Of a DNA stretch of 47,277 nt, positions 7,878-17,400 are shown in pieces. The notes under the pieces were generated by a model, which did no database searches, was not told the DNA's origin, and saw nothing but the letters and a program-made list of their open reading frames with translations. The stretch is from an uncultured Bacilli bacterium (GTDB taxonomy: Bacteria > Bacillota_I > Bacilli_A > RF39 > UBA660), in contig CALVYL010000003.1 of the NCBI GenBank assembly GCA_944372215.1, positions 1 to 47,277 of the forward strand. The letters are read 5' to 3'. The translations under genes were made by a program, and so were the position numbers. Each line of letters starts with the position of its first letter. Position 1 is the stretch's first letter.

Positions 7878-8319
7878 GATAAGTACCTTCTTCTATTTCT
7901 TTTATTTTTTCGATTCTTCTTAAATGTCTTTCTTCACTTGGGGATTTAGTTGCTATAAAAGTATCAACTATTTTATAGATATCTTCTATTTTTAAATTAA
8001 TACCAATAGCTATGACATTTGCTCCATTATGATTCTTGGCAGTAAAAGCATCATTTTCATCAAATACCCTGGCACATCTTATGCCCTTTACCTTGTTGGC
8101 GGCGATACTCATACCAATACCTGAACCACAGACTAAAATACCTAAAGCATTATTTTCTAAAACCTTCTGGCAAGTAAGATAAGCAAAATCCGGGTAGTCA
8201 TCAGTTGGATTATTGGTTAAATCAACTGAATAAGCTGCAATACCATTACTTTTTAAATAATTAATTATATCATCTTTATACTTTGCTCCTTGGTGATCTA
8301 CACCTATAAATATTTTTAT
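7870..8319 (-). CDS. rpiB: ribose-5-phosphate isomerase B, apparent ATA start
   Basis: RpiB interconverts ribose 5-phosphate and ribulose 5-phosphate in the pentose phosphate pathway. The frame encodes IFIGVDHQGAKYKDDI, then DYPDFAYL, LGILVCGSGIGMSIAANK with the catalytic Cys, and NHNGANVIAIG. All are standard for the 149-residue family. There is no ATG, GTG or TTG upstream of the conserved IFIGVDH: the codons after AAGGAG are CTG ATA ATT ATA AAA. The ATA at 8317-8319 aligns with the family methionine (MKI) nine bases after AAGGAG; ATT at 8320-8322 is the alternative. The first ATG would delete about half the protein, including the active site. Confidence 0.85.
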   Translation of the reverse strand: MKIFIGVDHQGAKYKDDIINYLKSNGIAAYSVDLTNNPTDDYPDFAYLTCQKVLENNALGILVCGSGIGMSIAANKVKGIRCARVFDENDAFTAKNHNGANVIAIGINLKIEDIYKIVDTFIATKSPSEERHLRRIEKIKEIEEGTYHV

Positions 8320-8377
8320 AATTATCAGCTCCTTATATTAATTATACATTAAATATAGAAAAAAAACAAAAATATTA

Positions 8378-8590
8378 CTACTTTTGTTCTTGATTTAAGC
8401 CAAATTTTCTATTAAATTGTTCAATCTTTCCAGTCTTCTTTACTTTACCTTGAGTACCTGTATAGAATGGATGACATTCACTACAAATTTCAACATCGAT
8501 TTTATCTTTTGTTGACATTGTTTTAAATGTTGCTCCACAAGCACATGTAACAGTAGCTTCTTTCATTTCTGGATGAATATTTGCTTTCAT
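8378..8590 (-). CDS. rpmE: ribosomal protein bL31, zinc-binding form
   Basis: A 70-residue bL31 with the four zinc cysteines (C16, C18, C36, C39) and HPFYTG. bL31 bridges the ribosomal subunits. A strong AAGGAG lies 7 bases before the ATG. A hairpin (ATGTCA/TGACAT, 8608-8625) lies just ahead of the ribosome site and could be an autoregulatory leader. It is followed by rpiB. Confidence 0.95.
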   Translation of the reverse strand: MKANIHPEMKEATVTCACGATFKTMSTKDKIDVEICSECHPFYTGTQGKVKKTGKIEQFNRKFGLNQEQK

Positions 8591-8607
8591 AATTCACTCC
8601 TTCCGCC

Positions 8608-8625
8608 ATGTCAATTTTTTGACAT
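8608..8625 (-). promoter_or_regulatory. hairpin in the rpmE leader
   Basis: ATGTCA and TGACAT form a 6-base stem with a six-base loop, 15-20 bases upstream of the rpmE ribosome site. It could be a leader element controlling bL31; this is a guess from position. Confidence 0.3.
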
Positions 8626-8778
8626 AGTAATTCCTTTGACTTTATTATTATATCATACTTTTTTATTATAGCAAGTAAAATTAGAGTTTTTTATTACTCT
8701 TTCTAAGAATATTTTTTTAGAAAAAATGCCGCGTTTTTGTCTGTTTTATTTATTATACATTATTAGCATTTCTACTAT

Positions 8779-9813
8779 TTAATAAATTGTCATTTCATCA
8801 TTGTTTAAATCAACATTATAAGTCATCGTTGACTCTACCGAATTATTATCATAAATATCTATTGACAAAAAATTATCTTCCAATGTTACACTAAAATAAT
8901 TAGCAAAACGTTGTGCTTCTTCTTCACTAAATTCATCTATTAAAAGTTCCCCCCAACAACTAGCATCATTATTTGGATCAATATAATTTAAATAACACCT
9001 ACTGACATATAAATTATTATTTCTAATATATACTATATAATTAATGTTACCATATCTATCACTTTCTACTCGTTCTGAAATCCACAGATATTGAAAATCT
9101 TCATTAAATATTCTGTCTTTATATCCAATTTCATAAGATGTAGCATTATATAAGCCATTAGTGTTAGTTACAAAAATATCATTGTCTTCGCCGATTGTAT
9201 AAATGTCGGTATATTTTTCGGACATTAAATTGCCTTCGGTACTAAAAACTTTATATACATCATCATTTTCATTTTTAGCTTTTACATAACGACTTGTAAG
9301 TAATTCTAAAATATCATACTCAACAGGCACAGTCATTTTATTATCAACAAAATTATAATATCCTTTTTTCGATTCTTTATCTATTAAAATAGCTCCAAAT
9401 ATTACTTTAGTTTCATCATCAGTACCTAACCAATAGCGTTCAAATTCACCAGCAACTATTTTTCTTTCATAGGGATTATAAATATAATACCCACCATCAT
9501 TATTATAATTATTATCATACAATAACCACTCAGTAAAACTAGAGTCTACCCAATTACAATTATCAAATTGACAATCATAAGTATCTATAAGTGTTCGTTC
9601 ATTAAATGATGATTCATATTCGTAAGTTAAATTTTTTGTTCCATCATAACCTGTATACTCATATATTGGTAACTTTAAAGTAATTTTTTCAACCTCATCT
9701 TTATTTGCTACCCAGATTCCTAAAAAAAATGCTCCAATACACAAAGCTATACCAAATATTACTGCTACTACTACTATTATTGTTTTAGTTTTTCTAATAA
9801 ATTCTTTTTCCAT
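8779..9813 (-). CDS. membrane-anchored extracellular protein of unknown function
   Basis: A 344-residue protein with a basic N-terminus, one membrane helix (about residues 11-35) and an acidic, Tyr/Asn/Asp-rich outer part. Segments such as SKKGYYNFVDNKMTVPVEYDIL and NLMSEKYTDIY resemble WG-type beta repeats (a short strand ending in 'G...N..G....P..YD'), so a beta-propeller-like ectodomain is possible. The cysteines at 80 and 85 form a CQFDNC pair. No catalytic motif is visible. It lies between the SGNH-like gene and rpmE and looks lineage-specific. Confidence 0.65.
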   Translation of the reverse strand: MEKEFIRKTKTIIVVVAVIFGIALCIGAFFLGIWVANKDEVEKITLKLPIYEYTGYDGTKNLTYEYESSFNERTLIDTYDCQFDNCNWVDSSFTEWLLYDNNYNNDGGYYIYNPYERKIVAGEFERYWLGTDDETKVIFGAILIDKESKKGYYNFVDNKMTVPVEYDILELLTSRYVKAKNENDDVYKVFSTEGNLMSEKYTDIYTIGEDNDIFVTNTNGLYNATSYEIGYKDRIFNEDFQYLWISERVESDRYGNINYIVYIRNNNLYVSRCYLNYIDPNNDASCWGELLIDEFSEEEAQRFANYFSVTLEDNFLSIDIYDNNSVESTMTYNVDLNNDEMTIY

Positions 9814-9899
9814 AAACTCTACTCCTTTTATCTTAACTACAGTTTATCATAAGTTAGAGTATTATAAAAGAAATTATATTTAATTTTTACAATTTGTTG

Positions 9900-10601
9900 T
9901 CACTCAAATAACATATTAATTATTTCACTAGCAATACGCTTATGGGCTAAATAGTTCATATAATAACTGGTTTTATCTAAGAAATATGATTCATTTAGGG
10001 AATAAGCAATTATATCTAAATATTTGGCATTATATTCTGCGGCAATTTTACTTAAAACCTGATTTATTTCTACGGCATCTTTTCTTTCAAAGTTATAGGC
10101 CGGATACAAGGAGATTATTACTATTTCTTTATCATAGAATTCGCGAATTGTCTTAAGAAGAGTTTCCATTTCTAATAAATAATCTTCAATTATTTTAGTT
10201 GATATTTCTTCATAAAGAGAAATATCGGCCAGTTCATCAATACCAATAGCTATTGTTATAACATCAGCTTTGGCTAATACTTGTTTAATGGGGAGTCTGG
10301 TAAATCTACCTAAAGTGTTATCTTCTAGATAATCATTTAATTCATGTATTCTTAAATGACTTTCTGAAAATTCATTATTAAAACTACCTAGTTTATTTTT
10401 CTTCTCTAAATATTCTTTGATATAATCATTAAAACTATTACCAGCGACATTATAAGGAGTCATACCTAGACTTAAGCCATCACCAATACTTACTAAATCA
10501 ATTTTTGATTTAACTGAGGTAGTATTTATTAGAAAAGTTATGGCTCCACCGATTAATATTATTAATAATAATTTATATCTTCTTTTTAATTTAATTTTCA
10601 T
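9900..10601 (-). CDS. membrane-anchored SGNH/GDSL-like protein with altered active site
   Basis: A 233-residue protein with one N-terminal membrane helix and an extracellular SGNH-hydrolase-like domain. Block I reads IGDGLSLG where active enzymes have GDSL, so the nucleophile Ser is Gly. Block III reads TIAIGIDELAD in place of GxND. The final block, MNYLAHKRIASEI, resembles HPNxxGHxxIA but has Tyr or Met where the catalytic His is expected. It may be a pseudo-enzyme that binds a cell-wall or lipid ligand. The ATG at 10599-10601 follows GGGGGCAAAT and is preferred over an earlier ATG that would overlap murA. It is likely co-transcribed with murA. Confidence 0.75.
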   Translation of the reverse strand: MKIKLKRRYKLLLIILIGGAITFLINTTSVKSKIDLVSIGDGLSLGMTPYNVAGNSFNDYIKEYLEKKNKLGSFNNEFSESHLRIHELNDYLEDNTLGRFTRLPIKQVLAKADVITIAIGIDELADISLYEEISTKIIEDYLLEMETLLKTIREFYDKEIVIISLYPAYNFERKDAVEINQVLSKIAAEYNAKYLDIIAYSLNESYFLDKTSYYMNYLAHKRIASEIINMLFE

Positions 10602-10635
10602 ATTTGCCCCCATAAAAAAAGTATAATCTATTAAA

Positions 10636-11889
10636 TTATACTTCAACTATTTTTATCTTAGCACCAACAGCGGTAAGTTTTGCAATAATTCTTTCATAAC
10701 CGCGGAGAATATGTTCGGCATCATTGATAATAGTCGTGCCTTCAGCAATAAGACCGGCGGTAACTAGAGCTGCTCCAGCGCGAAGATCGGTTGCGGTAAT
10801 TTCTTCACCATGTAAAGGTGTTGGACCAGTAATTTCGGCATGTTGTCTTTCGGCTTTGATATTTGCTCCCATTTTGTTTAAATATTTGACATGTCCCATA
10901 CGGTTTTCCCAAATTGTTTCTTCAAATAGGGAAATGCCATGAGCTTGGGTAAGTAGGACTGCTATAGGTTGACCTAAGTCTGTTGGAAAACCAGGATATA
11001 CTACAGTTCTAACATTGGTTGGTTTTAAGTTATCGGTTTTATTTAAAATAATTTTATGGTTTTGTAATTTAAAATTAACTCCCATTTCTTGCAATTTATT
11101 AAGTAAAACAATATTATGTTCTGGTATCATACCTTCGATTGTGAGATTATCTCCTAGTAAGGCTCCCATAATAATGTAGGTGCCAGCTTCAATACGATCT
11201 GGTATAACTTTTATTTCTGCACCATGTAGTTCATCAACACCTTCAATAGTTATTTGTTCCGTACCAGCTCCTTTAATTTTAGCTCCCATATTATTTAATA
11301 GATCAGCAATATTACTTATTTCAGCTTCCCTAGCCGCATTCATAATGTGAGTTGTTCCTTTAGCCATCGATGCAGCAATCATTATGTTAACTGTTGCTCC
11401 AACTGATGCGAAATCAAGGAATATATCAGCTCCTTTTAATTCTTTAGCCTCAATTAAATATTTACTGTTCTTTTTAGTTATAGTTGCTCCCAAAGCTTCA
11501 AAACCTTTTAAATGCAAATCAATGGGACGAGAACCAATGTTACAACCGCCGGGAAAATACATCTCAACTTTTTTAAATCTGGCAAGTAAGGCTCCCATAA
11601 AATAATAAGATGCGCGGAGTTTATTACTTAATCTCTCAGGTATTACTTTATTTTCTAAGTTACTAGCATCAATTTCAATTGTTCCACTACCACGATGAAC
11701 TGATACATTTAATAATTTTAATATTTCAAGTAAGGCATCTTTATCAGAAATATTTGGAACATTTGATATTTTAACTGGGCCTTTAGCCATAATAGCTGCA
11801 GGAATAAGGGCAACTACACTATTTTTTGCACCTCCAATCTTAATTTTACCACTAAGTGGATGATTACCTTCAATAATGATTCTTTTCAT
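10636..11889 (-). CDS. murA: UDP-N-acetylglucosamine 1-carboxyvinyltransferase
   Basis: MurA transfers enolpyruvate from PEP to UDP-GlcNAc, the first committed step of peptidoglycan synthesis. The 417-residue product has K22-N23 in GGAKNS and the fosfomycin-target Cys in FPGGCNIGSRPIDLHLKG (C116). It also has RAGAALVTAGLIAEG near the C-terminus, as expected of the EPSP-synthase fold. AAGGAGGTAGGT precedes the ATG. Genes mntP, spoIIR and prmC lie upstream in the same direction. Confidence 0.97.
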   Translation of the reverse strand: MKRIIIEGNHPLSGKIKIGGAKNSVVALIPAAIMAKGPVKISNVPNISDKDALLEILKLLNVSVHRGSGTIEIDASNLENKVIPERLSNKLRASYYFMGALLARFKKVEMYFPGGCNIGSRPIDLHLKGFEALGATITKKNSKYLIEAKELKGADIFLDFASVGATVNIMIAASMAKGTTHIMNAAREAEISNIADLLNNMGAKIKGAGTEQITIEGVDELHGAEIKVIPDRIEAGTYIIMGALLGDNLTIEGMIPEHNIVLLNKLQEMGVNFKLQNHKIILNKTDNLKPTNVRTVVYPGFPTDLGQPIAVLLTQAHGISLFEETIWENRMGHVKYLNKMGANIKAERQHAEITGPTPLHGEEITATDLRAGAALVTAGLIAEGTTIINDAEHILRGYERIIAKLTAVGAKIKIVEV

Positions 11890-11934
11890 ACCTACCTCCT
11901 TAAAAGTTATTTATTAATTTCATTATATCACATT

Positions 11935-12468
11935 TTAATTAAAAAGGTGAAATATTCCCAAAATTAATAACAAAAATATGCCTAATATTATAGCATACTT
12001 ACCAATAAGTTTACTACTATATTTACCAATAATTATGCCTAAATAGGTAAATGCAGCACTACAAAGAGCAAAAATGATACTAGCTATATAATAATTGTTT
12101 GTTATATCATTTATACCAAGGCCAACTGAAAAAGAATCAATGCTTACACTTAAAGCAAATATAATTATTCCTATTATATTTAAATTGATTTTTGCTGTTT
12201 CATCTTTAAAATAATGAATAGCTAGATTGATACCAAGAACAATTAATACGGTACCTAAAATTATATTACTAGCTAAATCAAGTAAATTAATTAAAGTAAT
12301 ACCAATAAAATTACCTAAAAGAGGCATAAAAAAGTGAAATATTCCTACAAATAATGGCAATATTTTAATTAATTTATTTTCGGAGACTGTACCTAAAGTT
12401 AGAGACAAAGAAAAAGTATCCATTGATAAAGATATACCGATTAGTAAAATGGATACTATTTCTCTCAT
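11935..12468 (-). CDS. mntP: MntP-family manganese exporter
   Basis: A 177-residue six-helix membrane protein with the duplicated acidic motif of the family: SMDTFSLSLTLG in the first half and SIDSFSVGLG in the second. MntP expels Mn2+; related YtaF proteins are sporulation-associated. The syntenic B. subtilis gene (ywlD) lies between prfA-prmC-spoIIR and rpiB, which supports MntP over YtaF. The ATG follows AGGTGATATC. Confidence 0.85.
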   Translation of the reverse strand: MREIVSILLIGISLSMDTFSLSLTLGTVSENKLIKILPLFVGIFHFFMPLLGNFIGITLINLLDLASNIILGTVLIVLGINLAIHYFKDETAKINLNIIGIIIFALSVSIDSFSVGLGINDITNNYYIASIIFALCSAAFTYLGIIIGKYSSKLIGKYAIILGIFLLLILGIFHLFN

Positions 12469-12496
12469 GATATCACCTAAAAAAATATATGCAAGA

Positions 12497-13003
12497 CTAG
12501 CTAAATTTATCTATGATTTCTTTAATATATGTTGTATAAGTTATTTCATCATAATTTGCCTCACTTGCTTCGAGCAAACAAAGCGGTGGAAACAATACAC
12601 ACCACCAGTTATCACCAATACCTTCCCCTAAAGTGATAACTAAAGATTCATAATTACCTTCCGCATAGTGAATTCCTTTGTAAGTCTTTTCAGGAAAATA
12701 ATTATTACCATAGTTGATATTATAAGGAATATTGTATTTGTCAATTATTGTCTCTAACTTATACATATTTTCATTAATTAATTCTTTAGTATCATCGTGA
12801 GTTTGAGAATTACTTAGAATACTGGCAAGCACTGGTTCTATTTCATTTTTTATCTCATATTTAATTTGTTGATCTTCTATATTGTTACTACTACCAATTA
12901 TTCTAAATCTAATGGCATCGCTTGGTATTAAAACCTCGCTTTCATTTTTACTTACACATACTACTAAAGTTATTAAAAATAAAATAACAATTAGTTTTTT
13001 CAA
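12497..13003 (-). CDS. spoIIR: SpoIIR intercompartmental signalling protein
   Basis: A 168-residue secreted protein with an N-terminal signal helix (3-18), then IPSDAIRFRIIGSSNNIEDQ, a helical middle, and the hallmark GDNWWCVLFPPLCLLE. SpoIIR is made in the forespore and triggers SpoIIGA to process pro-sigma-E in the mother cell. The start is TTG at 13001-13003, seven bases after CAGGTG. It follows prmC as in B. subtilis; the tsaC/ywlC gene normally between spoIIR and mntP is missing. Confidence 0.95.
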   Translation of the reverse strand: MKKLIVILFLITLVVCVSKNESEVLIPSDAIRFRIIGSSNNIEDQQIKYEIKNEIEPVLASILSNSQTHDDTKELINENMYKLETIIDKYNIPYNINYGNNYFPEKTYKGIHYAEGNYESLVITLGEGIGDNWWCVLFPPLCLLEASEANYDEITYTTYIKEIIDKFS

Positions 13004-13044
13004 TATAAATCACCTGATTAAATATTGTCTAATTGTTATTTAAT

Positions 13045-13776
13045 TTATTCATTAAAGATAAATAAATATCTAATTCTACCTGTTAAATCATATTCAAATT
13101 TAAACTGAGCAATACCCTCTTCTTTTAAAAATTTTTCTAATAACTTATCTTCATTATCCCCAATTTCAAAGGCCATAAAACCTTTTTTATTTAATTTATT
13201 TAGATTATTTTTGATTATTTTTTTATAGAAATAGATACCATCATCATCCGCAAATAAGGCAAGGTGGGGTTCATATTTTAAGACATTTTCAGCAACATAA
13301 CCATCCTTTGGAATATATGGTGGGTTAGAAATTATAACATCATACATATTTTGAAGAGGTTTAGTTATGTTACATTCATAAAAATTAATATCGACATTAT
13401 TTTTCCTAGCACTAAGTTTGGCTAAATTTAAAGCCTCTGGTGAAATATCTATAGCACTAACTACGGAATCTAATTCTTTTTTTAGAGCTATAGCAATACA
13501 ACCACTACCAGTTCCGAGATCAATAATATCTATTTTATGATTAAATCTTTTTTTGGCATAATCGATAGTTAATTTTACTAAATATTCCGTTTCGGGACGA
13601 GGTATTAGTACACTTTCGGAAACATTAATGATACTATTATAAAAATAAACATTGCCAATTAAATATTGTACTGGATAGCCAGTATTAATTTTAGCAAGAA
13701 TTTCTTCTATATTTTTAGGATACTTATTTTTTAAAAGTTCCCAATCCTTAAAACTTAAAAATTCTGGTTTATTCAA
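13045..13776 (-). CDS. prmC: release factor glutamine N5-methyltransferase
   Basis: PrmC methylates the Gln of the GGQ motif in class I release factors. The product has the PrmC N-terminal helical domain, YLIGNVYFYN, then IPRPETEYLV, the SAM motif IDLGTGSGCIAIALK, and the catalytic IISNPPYIP. The TTG at 13774-13776 is chosen because GGGAG lies six bases ahead and the codon overlaps the prfA stop (TTGAATAA); the frame extends five codons further to another TTG with no ribosome site. This makes 243 residues, translationally coupled to its substrate's gene. Confidence 0.93.
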   Translation of the reverse strand: MNKPEFLSFKDWELLKNKYPKNIEEILAKINTGYPVQYLIGNVYFYNSIINVSESVLIPRPETEYLVKLTIDYAKKRFNHKIDIIDLGTGSGCIAIALKKELDSVVSAIDISPEALNLAKLSARKNNVDINFYECNITKPLQNMYDVIISNPPYIPKDGYVAENVLKYEPHLALFADDDGIYFYKKIIKNNLNKLNKKGFMAFEIGDNEDKLLEKFLKEEGIAQFKFEYDLTGRIRYLFIFNE

Positions 13777-14833
13777 ATTTTTCTCCCGCAAGTTTAAGTT
13801 TTAAATCTTCAGTTTGTAATGCTTCAATTATTGGTTCTAAATCACCATCCATAACTTTATCCAGATTCATAACCGAAAAATTGATTCTATGGTCTGTTAC
13901 CCTATTTTGAGGATAATTATAGGTTCTTATTTTTTCAGAACGATCACCTGTACCAATTTTTGATTTTCTTTCCATACCCATTTCTTGTTCTTCTTTTTGG
14001 CGAATGGCATCGTTTATTTTAATTTTAAGTAAATTTAGAGCTCTTTCCCGATTTTGAAGTTGACTACGTTCTGTTTGACAAGTTACTACTACTCCCGTGG
14101 GAATATGAGTAAGTCTTACTGCTGAATTAGCAGTATTGACTGATTGCCCTCCCGCACCACTTGAGTGATAAACATCCATTTTAATATCGCTTTCTTTAAT
14201 ATCAATATTTGATGTTTCAACCTCTGGCATAACCAATACTGTTGCAGTTGATGTATGAATTCTACCACTGGCTTCAGTTGCTGGTACTCTTTGAACACGA
14301 TGTGATCCACTTTCATATTTAAGTTTAGAGTAGACATTATCTCCTTTAACCATAAATTCAATTTGCGAAAATCCGCCGCTGGTGCCTTCAACAGCATGGA
14401 TTACCTCGATTTTCCAACCATTGTCTTCGGCATAATAAGAATACATTCTAAAAAGGTCTCCTGCGAATATATTAGCTTCATCTCCGCCAGCTGCTCCTCT
14501 TATTTCCATGATAACATTTTTACCGTCATTTTCATCTTTTGGTACTAAAAGAATTTCAAGTTTGGCCTTTAATTCTTCTAATTCTTTGGATAATTCCGTT
14601 ATTTCACTTTGAGCCATATCTTTTAACTCAGGATCTTCCGCCATAGATTCGGCTTGTTTTAAATTATCCGCAACTTTTTGGTATTCGTGATAAGTCTTAA
14701 CTGTTTCTTCTAAATCACTTTGTTCCTTTGACAACGTCTTTAATTTATTAAAATCATTTAATATTTCAGGTTTTACCAATTCTTCACTTAATTCATTATA
14801 TCTTTTTTCTATTGCTTCTAATCTATTAAACAT
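13769..14833 (-). CDS. prfA: peptide chain release factor 1
   Basis: RF1 reads UAA and UAG stops. The 354-residue protein has the codon-recognition P-x-T motif (RVPATEASGRIHTST), and the catalytic GGQ in HSSGAGGQSVNTANSAVR, followed by VVTCQTERSQLQNRERAL. A normal AAGGAGGAAATT site precedes the ATG. It is translationally coupled to prmC, its modifier. Confidence 0.97.
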   Translation of the reverse strand: MFNRLEAIEKRYNELSEELVKPEILNDFNKLKTLSKEQSDLEETVKTYHEYQKVADNLKQAESMAEDPELKDMAQSEITELSKELEELKAKLEILLVPKDENDGKNVIMEIRGAAGGDEANIFAGDLFRMYSYYAEDNGWKIEVIHAVEGTSGGFSQIEFMVKGDNVYSKLKYESGSHRVQRVPATEASGRIHTSTATVLVMPEVETSNIDIKESDIKMDVYHSSGAGGQSVNTANSAVRLTHIPTGVVVTCQTERSQLQNRERALNLLKIKINDAIRQKEEQEMGMERKSKIGTGDRSEKIRTYNYPQNRVTDHRINFSVMNLDKVMDGDLEPIIEALQTEDLKLKLAGEKFE

Positions 14834-14876
14834 AATTTCCTCCTTCTGTTTTTGTTAATAAACTATGGAAATTACG

Positions 14877-15329
14877 CTATAAATTACTTTCATCTTCGGC
14901 ATCATCAATTACAACAAAGTCTGATAAGTCATCATCATCTACTACATCATCAGTTTCATCGTCTTTATCGTAGAAAATATCTTCATCTTCGGCTTCGGCT
15001 TCGATTTCATTTTCTTCGGCAATTTCATCTTCAATTAAATCTTCATCATCATCTTCTTCATCTTCAATGACAATATCTAGTTTGTGTTTAGATTGTAAAT
15101 CCCAATAACCATTTTTAAGCATAATAAATTTTTTATTAATACTCATAAGTTCAAAGAAATCTACTAATCTTTCATCGACGATTTCTTCTGGTAATTCTAA
15201 AACCTCACATACTTTTTTAAATATGTCGCGTAATTTCATTTTTTTACCAGTTTCTTGTAAAACTAAGGCTGCGATATCGTCATAACCCATTAATTCTAAT
15301 TCTTCTTTTGGTATCTCACTTAATTTCAT
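14877..15329 (-). CDS. rpoE: RNA polymerase delta subunit
   Basis: A 150-residue delta subunit with the N-terminal HARE-HTH domain (SEIPKEELELMGYDDIAALVL, then IFKKVCEVL, then GYWDL) and a disordered, almost purely Asp/Glu C-terminal half from about residue 90. Delta lowers non-specific RNA polymerase-DNA binding and speeds recycling in Firmicutes. The start is ATG 15327-15329 after AAGGAG; the two codons before it (GTG TTT) are probably untranslated. It follows argS, as in B. subtilis. Confidence 0.93.
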   Translation of the reverse strand: MKLSEIPKEELELMGYDDIAALVLQETGKKMKLRDIFKKVCEVLELPEEIVDERLVDFFELMSINKKFIMLKNGYWDLQSKHKLDIVIEDEEDDDEDLIEDEIAEENEIEAEAEDEDIFYDKDDETDDVVDDDDLSDFVVIDDAEDESNL

Positions 15330-15340
15330 AAACACTCTCC

Positions 15341-16948
15341 TTACATCTTTTCTGGTGGTATAACTCCAATTAAATCAAGAGCATTTTTAATTGTTTGCCT
15401 TACTGATTTAATTAGTAATATTCTTTCTTTAGTAACTAATTCGTCATCGGTAATTATCCTAATACGTGAATAATAATTGTGAAAAGCATTTGCTAAATCA
15501 TAAACGTAGTTAGTAATTAAATGCGGCAACTCTTTTAAAGCAGCATTTTTTACCACATCTGGAAATGCATATACTTTTTCTAAAACATTATATGAATCTT
15601 CATCATTTAATGTATCAAAATTTTGAGGTATTTCATCATAATCTTTTTCTTTTAAGATTGATGATATTCTAGCATAAGCATAACACACATAATAAACGGG
15701 ATTTTCATTTGATTTAGATTTAGCTAGATTGAGATCAAAATCCATTTGCGTATCTAAACTACTTTTAACAAAATAGTATCTGGCAGCATTAATACCAACC
15801 TCATCAATTACCTCTTTTAGAGTTACTGACTTTCCTGTTCTTTTACTCATTCTAACTACCTCGCCATTTTCAATTAAACGCACAAGTTGTAAAAGTTTTA
15901 TTTCTAACTTATCAGGATCATTACCTAAAGCTTTAATACTACTTTTAAGTCTTGCAACATAACCGTGATGATCAGTTCCAAAGATATCAATCATCTTATC
16001 AAATCCCCGATTATATTTATCTAAGTGATAGGCAATGTCTGGAACTAGATAAGTAAGTGTTTTATCCTCCTTAACTAATACATGATCAACCTCATCAAAT
16101 AGAGCGCTACATTTAAACCATAATGCTCCATCTCGTTCATAAGTATAACCATTTTTAGTCAATATGTCTATAATATTTTGCAAATTATATTTATTTCTTA
16201 TTTCTTTTTCGGATGTATAAACATCATAGTTGATACGATATTCCTTTAAAACTGCAATTATTTTAGCTAGTAATTCTTTAGTTGCGTATTCTTTATAAAA
16301 TTCAATATCTTTATCTAAAAGAGAATCTAGATATTTTGCATATAAATCATTAGCCATTGCAATTATTTCTTTGCCATGATATCCTTCTTCCGGCAATGGA
16401 TAAGTTTTACCACAAATTTCATAATATCTTGATTTTAAGGATTCACCTAAATTATTTATTTGATTACCGGCATCATTTATATAATATTCTTCCGTTACAT
16501 CAAAACCCGAAAATCGCATTATACGAGCTAAGGAATCACCATAAGCTCCACCACGAGCATTACCGGTATGAAGAATTCCGGTAGGATTGGCACTAACAAA
16601 TTCAATATTTATTTTCTTACCATTACCTATATTTGATGAACCATATTGATCTTTTTCCGTAAGAACTTTTTTAATATTTTCTATTAAATAATCTTTTTTA
16701 ACAAAAAAGTTAATAAATCCCGGAGCTTTTATTTCTATTTTTTCAATATTGGCATTAGAAATATTTTCAACTATAAGACTGGCTATTTCCAGCGGATTTT
16801 TATGTAATATCTTAGTTAATTTCATAGCAATATTTGTAGAGTAATCACCAAAATCTTTTTGTTTAGGAACATCTATTTCTACACTTATATCATCGATATC
16901 TAATTTTTTTAAACTATCATTTATGGCTTCTATAAGTATCTCTTTCAT
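15341..16948 (-). CDS. argS: arginyl-tRNA synthetase
   Basis: A 535-residue class I synthetase. The N-terminal Add-1 domain (about 1-100) is followed by the HIGH equivalent in ANPTGILHTGNARGG, the KMSK equivalent in VVRMSKRTGKSVTL, and the C-terminal anticodon-binding helical domain ending DLIGVIPPEKM. It charges tRNA-Arg. It lies between the ywiB-like gene and rpoE, the B. subtilis order. Confidence 0.97.
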   Translation of the reverse strand: MKEILIEAINDSLKKLDIDDISVEIDVPKQKDFGDYSTNIAMKLTKILHKNPLEIASLIVENISNANIEKIEIKAPGFINFFVKKDYLIENIKKVLTEKDQYGSSNIGNGKKINIEFVSANPTGILHTGNARGGAYGDSLARIMRFSGFDVTEEYYINDAGNQINNLGESLKSRYYEICGKTYPLPEEGYHGKEIIAMANDLYAKYLDSLLDKDIEFYKEYATKELLAKIIAVLKEYRINYDVYTSEKEIRNKYNLQNIIDILTKNGYTYERDGALWFKCSALFDEVDHVLVKEDKTLTYLVPDIAYHLDKYNRGFDKMIDIFGTDHHGYVARLKSSIKALGNDPDKLEIKLLQLVRLIENGEVVRMSKRTGKSVTLKEVIDEVGINAARYYFVKSSLDTQMDFDLNLAKSKSNENPVYYVCYAYARISSILKEKDYDEIPQNFDTLNDEDSYNVLEKVYAFPDVVKNAALKELPHLITNYVYDLANAFHNYYSRIRIITDDELVTKERILLIKSVRQTIKNALDLIGVIPPEKM

Positions 16949-16950
16949 AA

Positions 16951-17283
16951 TTATCCTTTCAATACAATTTTAATTATTTTTTCATCATCATCTAGTTTAT
17001 ATCTTAATTTAATTAACTTGGGAGTTATTGCCAATTCAGATTCAATATCCAAACTACAATGTTCTCCAGTATCGAATGTAAATGAACAAATATTTTTATT
17101 AAAATCTATTTCCATATTATAATCTTTCGCATTTCTTTTATACATTTTGTTTTTAAAATCTATAAGATTTACTACACCATCTTCTAAGAATTTTAAATAC
17201 TCATTCTCAGCATATTCACAAAAAGCATTTTCTAAATTAATTATTTCTTTATCGTTGCTTGTTAATGTCCAATCTATTTTCAA
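16951..17283 (-). CDS. DUF1934 (YwiB-like) protein
   Basis: A 110-residue, probably cytosolic beta-barrel protein of the DUF1934/calycin-like type. The core reads VVNLIDFKNKMYKRN, then SFTFDTGEHCSLDIE, then KLIKLRYKLDD, close to YwiB, which is adjacent to argS in B. subtilis. Function unknown. It ends two bases before the argS start and is probably co-transcribed. Confidence 0.7.
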   Translation of the reverse strand: MKIDWTLTSNDKEIINLENAFCEYAENEYLKFLEDGVVNLIDFKNKMYKRNAKDYNMEIDFNKNICSFTFDTGEHCSLDIESELAITPKLIKLRYKLDDDEKIIKIVLKG

Positions 17284-17400
17284 TAATAAGCACCTCGCTT
17301 TTTTTCTAAAACATTATAGCATATGCTGTTATTATCCGCAATAAAAAGTTATAAAAGTTCAATAAAAATTTAACTAAAAATAAAAATCATTTAAAACTTT

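Noticed and set aside
14852..15070. Plus-strand frame rich in His and Leu
   Set aside because: It is the complement of the acidic tail of rpoE (GAT/GAA repeats) and has no ribosome site.
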